Assembly (NCBI GenBank): GCA_033060915.1
Contig: CM065380.1
Span: forward strand, 45,837,001 to 45,901,000
Direction: 5' to 3'
Source: Euryodendron excelsum
Taxonomy: Eukaryota > Streptophyta > Magnoliopsida > Ericales > Pentaphylacaceae
Length of the DNA: 64,000 nt
The translations under genes were made by a program, and so were the position numbers. Each line of letters opens with the position of its first letter. Within the stretch, counting starts at the first letter, position 1. Positions 56,040 to 64,000 of the stretch are shown here, one piece after another. Under the pieces are notes generated by a model. That model ran no database searches and had not been told where the DNA came from. It was given only the letters and a program-made list of their open reading frames with translations.

Positions 56040-59000
56040 ATGACTCAAAGAGATTCACTGAGGAGAGTCGAGGAGGAAGCCTCGTCAGCTCCAGTTCAGG
56101 GGCAAAGACGACGGGGAGAAGGTCTTTAAAATCCACTAGATGCAACCAGTAGAGTGGAAAATGTTTTAGCTCAATACATTGAATATCAGTCCATGAGACC
56201 AATGCAGAGGACTGGTACATTGCACGAACAGTTCATGAAACTGAATCCTCCAGAGTTCACCGGGGCAACTGATCCATTGGTGGCAGAGGAGTGGTTGAAG
56301 AAATTAGAGGCAATCTTTGAGGTAATGGCTGTGACTAATGAACAAAAACTGACGTTGGCTGCATTCATGTTGAAAGGTGAAACTTGAAATTGGTGGGAGG
56401 CAATGAGACGAATGATGGGTTCCCAAGTAGTGGAGTACCAATTACGTGGTAACAATTTATAGAGGTATTTAATGAGCAATACTTTTCACTTATTTACAAA
56501 TATCAGAAGGAGCAGGAGTTTATCTCTCTGAAACCGGGGAAGATGACTGTGTCTGAGTATGAAGAACAATTTATAGCTTTATCACGATTTGCACTTGACT
56601 TAGTACGCACCGAAGACGCTAAATGCAGGAGATTCCAACAGGGGTTAGAGTTAAGTGTACGATCTCGAATTTCAGGTCTTGAGATGGTAAGGTATGCTGA
56701 CTTGGTGAATAAAGTAAAAATTGTGAAGTAAGATGTAAAAGAATTGTCGGGTAGGAGAGAACAATTTAAAAAGGGAAAGTTTGATGTAAAGGCTAGAACG
56801 TCAGGTCAGAAATTATCAAAATCTGTAAGATATGGTGGACAGGGAAGATCACAGTTAAGTCAAAGAATAGGGAGTCCCAGATCTGGAAGTCCAAGGGGTT
56901 GTGGCTCTTGGAGACCTCCGGTGAGACCTTCAAGTTCAGGAATTTTTTGTGGCAGAATGGGAGGAGTTACTTGTTATAGGTGTGGAGTAGATGGCTATAT
57001 TATTAGGGATTGTCCAATGCCTTGGAGTGACAAATGCTATTAGTGTGGACAGAAGGGTCATATAGCAAAACATTGTACTCAGGGCTCTGCGGCAACCTCC
57101 TCTGTGGGTAGTGTGGCTGGTGGTGGAAGAGGGACGACTAGGAGTGCACAACGTGGACGTGGGGCTACTTCTGAACCACGGACTCAAGCACGGATGTATG
57201 CTATGACCTAGCGGGATGCTCAGGCTACACCTACGGTAGTAACAGGTATGATATCTGTGGCTGACAAGGATGCTTACGTACTGTTAGATCCTGGATCTAC
57301 CCACTCTTTTGTTTCCATTGCATTTAGTGAATATCTACATAGACCACATACATCTATGACACAACATGTACTTGTTTCTACACTTGTAGGGGATGTGGTG
57401 TTAGTGGAAGTGGTGTATAAAGACTGTGTGTTAAAAATTGGGGAGAAAGAGTTGAATGTGAATTTGATTCCTTTAGCAATCCATGATTTTGATATAATAT
57501 TAGGTATGGACTAGTTATCATCTTATCATGCTTCCATTGACTGTTTCAAGAAGGAAGTTATTTTTCAAGTGCCAAATGACTCAGAGTTCAGATTTCAAGG
57601 TGAGCGAGATGTAATTCTAACTTGTTTAATATCAGCTTTAGAAGCTAGAAAATTATTACAGAAAGGATGTGAAGGGTACATAGCTCATGTGATTGATAGT
57701 ACTAAAGCAAAATTGAAACTGTCAGATCTTCCCGTAATTCAAGACTTGTGGATGTATTTCTAGATGAGCTACCAGGGATTGTGCTTGATAGGGAGGTGGA
57801 GTTCTCTATTGAACTATTACCGAGAACTCTATTACACCTTACAGATTGGCACCAGCGAAGTTGAAGGAATTGAAAACTCAATTGCAAGATTTGTTAGATC
57901 GGGGGTTCATTCAACCTAGTGTGTCACCGTGGGGAGCTCCTGTGTTGTTTGTGAAGAAGAAGGACGGAACCAAGAGGCTATGTATTGATTATCGGCAATT
58001 GAATCAAGTTACAGTGAAGAATAAATATCCTTTGCCGTGTATTGATGATTTGTTTGATCAATTGCAAGGGGTCAAGGTCTTTTCAAAGATTGATTTGAGA
58101 TTCGGTTATCATCAGCTGAAGGTGAAAGACAGTGATGTTTCAAAAACTACTTTCTGAACGCGGTATGGACACTATGAGTTCTTAGTGATGCCATTTGGAG
58201 TGACTAATGCTCCAGCTATTTTCACGGACTTGATGAACCGGGTATTTTAGCCTTTTTTCGACTCATTTGTTATAAATGTGAGTTTTGGCTTGATAGGGTG
58301 GTATTTTTGAGACATGTGATTTCTAATGAAGGAATTTGTGTTGATCCAAAGAAGATTAAAGGTATAATGAATTGGGAGCAGCCGAAGAATATGTTTGAAA
58401 TCAGAAGTTTCTTGGGGTTAGTAGGATATTACAGACGGTTTATTCAAGGATTCTCATCTATCACTATACCGTTAACTAAATTGACACGGAAGGATGTAAA
58501 ATTTGAATGGATTGATGATTGTGAGCGTAGTTTCCAAGAATTGAAGATAAAATTGACTACAGCTCCTGTGCTAACCATTCCGTCAGGGAAGGGAGACTTT
58601 GTGATTTATAGTGATGCTTCTCATCAGGGTCTGGGTTATGTGTTAATGCAAAGAGGCAGAGTTGTTGCCTATGCTTCTAGGCAATTGAAGACTCACGAGA
58701 AGAATTATCCTATTCATGATTTGGAACTAGCAGCAGTGGTGTTTGCCTTGAAATTATGGAGACACTATTTATAGGTGAGCCGTGTGAGATATTTACAGAT
58801 CATCAGAGTTTGAAGTATTTGTTTACCCAAAGAGATCTAAATGCAAGACAATAGAGGTGGATGGAATTGATCAAAGATTATGAGTGTGTCATCCATTATC
58901 ACCTGAGAAGAGCTAATGTGGTAGCAGATGCTTTGAGTCGACAAGCTTCCTGGAGATTGTCATGTATTCAATGTTGCCAGGCAGAATTGTTTGTAGAGTT

Positions 59001-60497
59001 AACTTCTTTGGGGGTAGAGTTTGAAATGATAAGAATTGATGCAGTGTTAGCACAACTCCGAGTAAGACCATTGTTATTTGATCAAATCTGGGAACTATAA
59101 CTTCAACATCCACAATTGGAGAAAATCAGAAAGCAGGTGAAGGAAGGGGTAAGAACTGATTTTTCCATTCATGCTAATGGTACTATAATGTTTGGGACCA
59201 GTTCTTGTATACCAAGCAATCAAGTTTTGAAAAATGAGATTTTAGAGGAGACACATCAATCTTTGTATGCTATGCATCTAGGAAGTACAAAGTGTATCGT
59301 GATCTTCGGGAAGTGTATTGGTGGCCTAGCATGAAGAGAGAAATTGTAGAGTTTGTGGCTAAATGTTTGACTTGTCAACAAGTAAAAACAGAACATCAGA
59401 AGCCGGCAGGTTTATTGTAACCTCTTCCTATTCCACAATGGAAGTGGGAGCACATTACTATGGACTTTGTGGTGGGATTACCCAGAACTTCAAGCGGATT
59501 TGATTCTATTTAGGTAATTGTTGATAGATTGACTAAATCAGCTCATTTCTTATCAGTTAAGACTACCTATACTCTTGACAGGTATGCTAAATTATATGTT
59601 GATGAAATTATGAGATTACATGGAGCTCCAGTGTCTATAGTTACAGATAGAGATCCAAGATTCACTTTTAGATTTTGGCCTAGTTTGCATGAAGCTTTGG
59701 GTACTACTTTGAAATTTAGTACAACATTTCATCCTCAAACAGATGGGCAATCAGAGAGAACTATTCAAACTTTAGAGGATATGTTGAGAGCTTGTGTATT
59801 AGATTTCAAAGGTAGTTGTGAGGATCATCTAGCTTTAATGGAATTTGCGTATAATAACAGTTATCAATCCAGCATTGGGATGGCTCCATTTGAAGCTTTA
59901 TATGGGCGTCGGTGTAGAACTCCAGTGTATTGGAGTGAGGTGGGAAAGAGATAGCTGTTGAGGCCAGAGATGATTCAAAGTACAGCTGAAAAGATTAAGG
60001 TAATTCAAGAGCATTTAAAGATAGCACAAAGTAGGCAGAAAAGTTATGCGGATAATAGAAGAAGAGAACTAGAATTTCAGGTGGGTGATCAAGTGTTTTT
60101 GAAAGTATCTCCATGGAAGGGTATCTTGAGATTTGGGAAGAAAGGAAAATTGAGTCCAAGGTACATTGGCCCCTATACTATTGTGGAAAGAGTTGGCATT
60201 ACTGCTTACCGACTCGATTTGCCTCCGGAAATGTCTAAGTTGCATGATGTCTTCCATGTTTCCATGTTAAGAAAATATATACCGGATCCTTCTCATGTGT
60301 TACCTCAACAACCGTTAGAGTTGGAAGATGATTTGAGTTATGTTGAAGAACTTGTTCAGATACAAGACCGTAGAGAAAAAGTTCTGCACAACAAGGTAAT
60401 GCCACTTGTGAAAGTTTTATGGAGGAGTCATAAAGTGGAAGAGGCCACATGGGAGCATGAGGAGTCAATGAAGAATCAATATCTGTATTTATTCTAG
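56040..60497 (+). pseudogene. gag-pol: gag-pol of the chromovirus, with many stops and a deleted RT active site
   Basis: ATG at 56040. gag core: FTGATDPLVAEEWLKKLE, and YEEQFIALSRFALDLV. Two zinc knuckles follow: CYRCGVDGYIIRDC (His replaced by Tyr), then C-CGQKGHIAKHC. Protease: LLDPGSTHSFVS (57289). [22 protein letters not shown], then [15 protein letters not shown] and [13 protein letters not shown]. The segment that should hold the catalytic xxDD motif is gone: FVI joins directly to [10 protein letters not shown] near 58273. RNase [14 protein letters not shown]. Integrase: VDRLTKSAHF, VTDRDPRF, PQTDGQSERTIQ. The C-terminal chromodomain remnant VKVLWRSHKVEEATWEHEE ends at TAG 60495-60497. 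There are more than ten in-frame stops. A chromodomain would tether integrase to marked chromatin; this copy is inert. Confidence 0.9.
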
Positions 60498-60529
60498 TTC
60501 GGTAAGTGAATTTCGGGACAAAATTCTTA

Positions 60530-60543
60530 AAGGTGGAAAGAAT
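60530..60543 (+). promoter_or_regulatory. Polypurine tract of the chromovirus
   Basis: 'aaaggtggaaagaat' lies directly before the 3' LTR. Confidence 0.65.
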
Positions 60544-62701
60544 TGTAAAACCCTAACTTGGTTAGCATCATGCTTAACTTAAGAGCATGTTTATGGTATA
60601 TGATTATCTTTAATCAAGGTGTTTGTTTAGCATGGTTTAATGAGGGCTTGCATTTGAGGGATTATCATGTTTTGAAGCATGATTAGTGATCTTAATTAAT
60701 GATTAATTAGTTTAATTAATCTTTATGCTTAGCTTATGTTAATCATGATGAATTATCATAAGTGTGATTAATTATGTTAATCATGTGGATGAGAGGTAGA
60801 TTAAGGAAATAAGGAGGTGCTAGGTGGGGGTTTAACCCTAAGACACCTAGGAATGTATTTCACTAATGTTGCTAGCAAGTGTATGTGTGTGACATGTGGA
60901 ATGATAGATATATTTTGTATCTATAATTGTCTTCAAGACAAGGGGAGGAGAGAGAATAGAGGAGCTTGTATAGTAAAATTGTTTGGTAAGAAAGAAAGTG
61001 AGAGAAAAGAGAGAAAAAGAAGAGGAAAGAAGAGAAGAGGAGAAATTTGAAGGGGAAGCTTGTGATTTCATTGTTGAAGGTGAGAGATCTTATGTTTATA
61101 TTTGTTTCACTGTATATTTGTTGATTGTGTATGTTAACATATCAATTTATGCCATGAAAGTGAGAATTGAAGTGATGGAGGAGAAAAGGGGGTGAGGGCT
61201 TTCATGGTGAAACCCTTGATTCATCTTGGTGAATATGTTATTGGTTGTTTTTAATCTTACTTCTAGCTTGGTATTGTATTTTGGAGTCTTTGGTGAGCTT
61301 ATGTGAAGTGTTGTGGTGGATTGGAGTGGAGAAACCTTGGGTTAGGAAGCCATTTCGAGCCATGTCCAGCTCGCCCCAGCGAACTTATCCAGTAAGTCTC
61401 GCTACCTTCTCACTCCAACGAACTTATTTATCCAGTAAGTCTCACTACCTTCTCGCCCTAGCAAACTTATCCAGCAAAGTCTCGCTACCTTCTTGTCCCA
61501 GCGAACTCTTTCTGACAACTTTGACACTCTTTAGTGAAATGACCATAACTTTCTCTAGGAAGCTCGGATTAATGTACCGTTTGAAGTGTCGGAAAGTAGA
61601 TTCATATATCTTTCTAGTGATATAAATTTGGTACTTTAACTCCTTGTAGCTTGTGAGACATTGTAGTTTAAATTTTACATTACATTACATTGGGGAAGAG
61701 TTTAACATCCTATTGAGTTCTAATACATTATTGGTGTTCTAAATTACATGTTTAAGGTGTATAAGCTATAGTCATGCATTAGTTATGAATTATAACATCT
61801 ATTTCATCAAGTTTGATATGGTGGTGTTTGGTAGGTTCAGAAGCAGATCAAAACACTCCAGTTCAACCAAAGGAGTGACTCGACAGTGTGTATAAGACAA
61901 GTATCAGGTGGGAATATAAGATGATCTTATTCATAATGCATTGAATGGTTTATTGTTTACATTGGTGGTGATTGTTTGATTATGAGGTGATAATTGCATA
62001 TAATTCATACATTGTGTGCACACTTTGCATTGCATAGAAGAGGTTTAGCCGAGTGGGGGCATAGAAGAGGTTTAGCCGATGTGGGATAAACCTAAGGGGT
62101 ATCGATGTGGGATATCCTTGATAACAAGTCATCGATATATTGGGTCACTGTTATCAAAATAGCGCGCACATATGTGGTGTATCATACATTGCATCACAAG
62201 AGGCATTATTTTTATTATTGATGGTATATTATCTATTGGTGATTAACTCAGTGGATTATTTATTTAATATCTGTCATTCAATCATTATGAGTTTGATTAT
62301 CTTGTGAGCATGTTGATATATAGCTTACACTCACATAGATTGTTTTGCAGAAAAATGAGAGATGTCCAGTCCAATGTTGGTGTTGAGTTGGAGAGCTTCG
62401 AGAAGCTCTTTAGTTGAGTTATTAGTCATGTGCATTGTTGTACATTATATTAAAGTCTTGTTGGAGTTTGGTTTATTTTGTGGTTTTGTAAATGTTCGTA
62501 AGTGTGAATTAAGAGTTCTCTTAATGATGTATGTTGGAGGATTATGATATGGTTTGTATTTATTTAATATGATGTTATATATTCTTATAAGATTTCTATC
62601 TTTAGGATTATGTGGAGGTTTCGCTTACAGGTAGGTGACCTTTGCGATCACGTTCATCCTAAGACGACTTTAATGATGCTTGATTAGGAGCGGGCGTGAT
62701 A
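60544..62701 (+). repeat. 3' LTR of the chromovirus
   Basis: 2,158 bp, starts tgtaaaaccctaac. The end reads gcgtgata where the 5' LTR has gtgaca, so the terminal CA has become TA. A short tandem unit ('cagcgaacttatccagtaag' variants, each followed by 'tctcgctaccttct') occurs about four times at 61376-61510, against two in the 5' LTR. Confidence 0.9.
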
Positions 62702-62985
62702 TCCGGGGAGTGTGAAACTTGACGGGAGGCATCGGTGTGACACCAGTGACGTGTGAGAGTTGACGGCATGTCAATCAGTGTCTCGGTTTAGAAGTTATAC
62801 AAAGTTTTAAAATTTCAATACTTAGGTTTTCAGAGTTGTGCCAACTTGGGTGTCAAGATATTGAAACGGGGAGGAAAGGTCTGGGGAGTGCAAAACTTGA
62901 CGGGAGACACCGGTGTGACACGAGTGACGTGTGTGAGTTGACGGTACGTCAATTGGTGTCTCAGTTTAGAAGTTATGCAAATTAA
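62702..62985. repeat. 178-bp tandem array, rest of unit 3 and unit 4
   Basis: Continuation of the array interrupted at 53827. Unit 4 begins near 62848 ('tcaagatattgaaacgggg') and ends near 'agttatgcaaatta'. It is the same family as 53442-53827. Confidence 0.87.
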
Positions 62986-63308
62986 GTTCAATAGGTGCAG
63001 AATTATTTTTTCTGATAGAAAAACCATTTGAAATGGCGTTTTTTGGCTAAAAAAAATTCTATTTCAAATGGCGTTTTTTGAACTTATAAAAGCTATTTAT
63101 AATGGCGTTTTTAGGGGTATTCTTCTCGTATTTTGCCTTCGTATTTTCCTGGCATAGCGCTAGAAATTAATGTAAAATGCTTTTTGAAAAGACGTTTTTA
63201 ATAAAACGTCATTTGAAAAGATGCCAAACTTGAGTTGTTGAATAAAGGTAAAACAGCATCCCGGCTGAAAAATAAGTTAAAATTTTTCTTTGGTCCGGAA
63301 AATTTGCC
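62986..63308 (-). repeat. Right terminal region of the MULE, with subterminal repeats
   Basis: 'atggcgttttt' occurs three times (about 63032, 63068 and 63101), spaced about 35 bp. The terminal inverted repeat (63165-63308) ends GGAAAATTTGCC. Repeated subterminal words are typical transposase-binding arrays; the function is inferred. Confidence 0.75.
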
Positions 63309-64000
63309 GCGAGAGACTATACTCACAACTTTTGTCCGCTTTGTGTAGCCGACAAAGCACGAGCCTGGAGGGCTCAGTTCTAGGCTGTCTTTTAGCTTGC
63401 ATGTTGCAAATCAGATTCAGAAAATCTCTCTTCAGACCCCTATAAATTTCATATTTCTAGTTGCGTTCTTTATTCTTCAAATTATTTTGCAACAAGCCGC
63501 CTTTAGTGATCCAGCTAAATAAAATAGGATAGGTATTTGTCACTACAACAAGAATAGGATCTAGTGGCACCATTTTAATGGCGCTTTGTAAAAAATCTCA
63601 TTGAACCACAAGTATATTGCAATTCTTAAGTGACATTTTGTAAGAAAACGCCACTACTTATGTAGTAGCAGTCAGAAAATGCCAATTCTTAAATGACATT
63701 CTTAAATGACATTTTGTGAGAAAACACCATTATAAGCATTTTATACTGGCACTTTTGGTTGCCACTAAACAAAGATTTTGTTGTAGTGAAAAATTATTTA
63801 GTGTTAACACCACGTCATCCTTATTTTTTCTATCTCAAAATGGTGGGCCTCTGGAAAAAATAACCCTCATGTAGAGGAGAAGCAAGAATATGTACTACTC
63901 TAAGAGTAGTGAATAACTTCTCAATACGAGCATTAGAGGGTACCAAAATCTATTCATCCCAACCGCAACATAGAAATTAAAAAAAGTATTCAATACCCTT
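63309..64000. repeat. Host repeat, copy 2, right part
   Basis: It resumes after the target copy gcgagagac with 'acaacttttgtccgctttgt', homologous to 23350 onward. It continues through 'aaaatctctcttcagacc' and 'agagggtaccaaaatctat', with a CACTA-type MITE in between. No gene. Confidence 0.6.
63541..63788. mobile_element. CACTA-type MITE
   Basis: This 248-bp element begins CACTACAACAA and ends TTGTTGTAGTG, a perfect 11-bp terminal inverted repeat of the CACTA superfamily. The interior has repeated 'tgacattttgt.agaaaa.(g)ccac' words. No clear 3-bp target duplication (flanks tgt and aaa). Absent from host repeat copy 1. Confidence 0.75.

Larger units (their letters stand above)
53823..62706 (+). 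mobile_element. Chromovirus (Tekay/Del-like Ty3/gypsy) nested in the MULE, decayed
   Basis: The element spans 53828-62701. It has LTRs of 2,012 and 2,158 bp, a primer site for initiator tRNA-Met, gag-pol in the order gag, protease, RT, RNase H, integrase, chromodomain, and a polypurine tract. The flanks tctgg (53823-53827) and tccgg (62702-62706) are a 5-bp target copy with one mismatch. The LTRs differ by about 5 percent over their first 120 bp and by a deletion, so it is older than the Tat element. Confidence 0.9.
43526..63308 (+). mobile_element. Giant Mutator-like element carrying MURA and PMD genes, with a nested chromovirus
   Basis: The left end GGCAAATTTTCC at 43526 is matched by the inverted GGAAAATTTGCC ending at 63308. 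Inverted homology runs about 145 bp inward ('gtctttt caaatgacgttttt' on the left and its inverse on the right). The 9-mer gcgagagac is present exactly at 43517-43525 and 63309-63317. The total is 19,783 bp, or about 10.9 kb without the nested 8.9-kb retrotransposon. Contents in order: promoter and CT-rich leader, MURA transposase, PMD gene, 63-bp minisatellite, small ORF, 178-bp tandem array (split by the chromovirus), right terminus. All genes are decayed, so it is a dead element. Confidence 0.92.

Overview
This window is nuclear DNA of an angiosperm, most likely a eudicot. The evidence is a plastid-protein gene with small exons and AT-rich introns, GT-AG splice sites, an inserted fragment of the plant mitochondrial gene ccmFC, plant L1 LINEs, MITEs, a Tat-lineage and a Tekay-like (chromovirus) Ty3/gypsy element, and a Mutator-like element (MULE). 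The species cannot be told from the sequence.

Left part (1 to about 16.3 kb): one host gene on the minus strand, a RETICULATA-related (DUF3411) chloroplast protein. Five exons are visible (16224 down to 7875); the exons for the C-terminal third are not found in the window. Its 6.6-kb first intron holds a MITE, a second inverted-repeat element, L1 LINE debris and a piece of ccmFC exon 1. Further left lie a LINE 3' end, a tandem duplication, a second copy of the MITE, and a single orphan exon of DXR (the plastid isoprenoid enzyme) that keeps its splice sites but ends in a stop.

Middle (16.3 to 28.05 kb): gene-free AT-rich DNA with tandem duplications, a tRNA-type SINE and several long inverted-repeat elements, some with 9-bp target duplications. 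Part of it (about 22.42-24.17 kb) is a repeat whose second copy flanks the elements on the right.

Tat-lineage retrotransposon (28059-42077; 905-bp LTRs; 5-bp target duplication ACTAT): gag-protease, then pol with reverse transcriptase, RNase H, a second archaeal-type RNase H and integrase, all in one frame but cut by four stops. On the opposite strand, between pol and the 3' LTR, lies a three-exon gene encoding a plant mobile domain (PMD) protein, with its own TATA box and polyadenylation signal.

Giant MULE (43526-63308; about 145-bp terminal inverted repeats; exact 9-bp target duplication gcgagagac): a CT-rich 5' leader exon and long leader intron, a decayed MURA transposase, a second and unrelated copy of a PMD gene, two minisatellite arrays and a small unknown ORF. 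A decayed Tekay-like chromovirus (53828-62701) sits inside the third unit of a 178-bp tandem array of the MULE. The right flank is the second copy of the host repeat and carries a small CACTA-type MITE.

The order of events can be partly read from the nesting: host repeat, then MITE and MULE insertion, then the chromovirus into the MULE. The Tat element, with about 1.9 percent LTR divergence, is the youngest large insertion. The most notable point is that two unrelated transposon classes, only a few kilobases apart, each carry a PMD gene.
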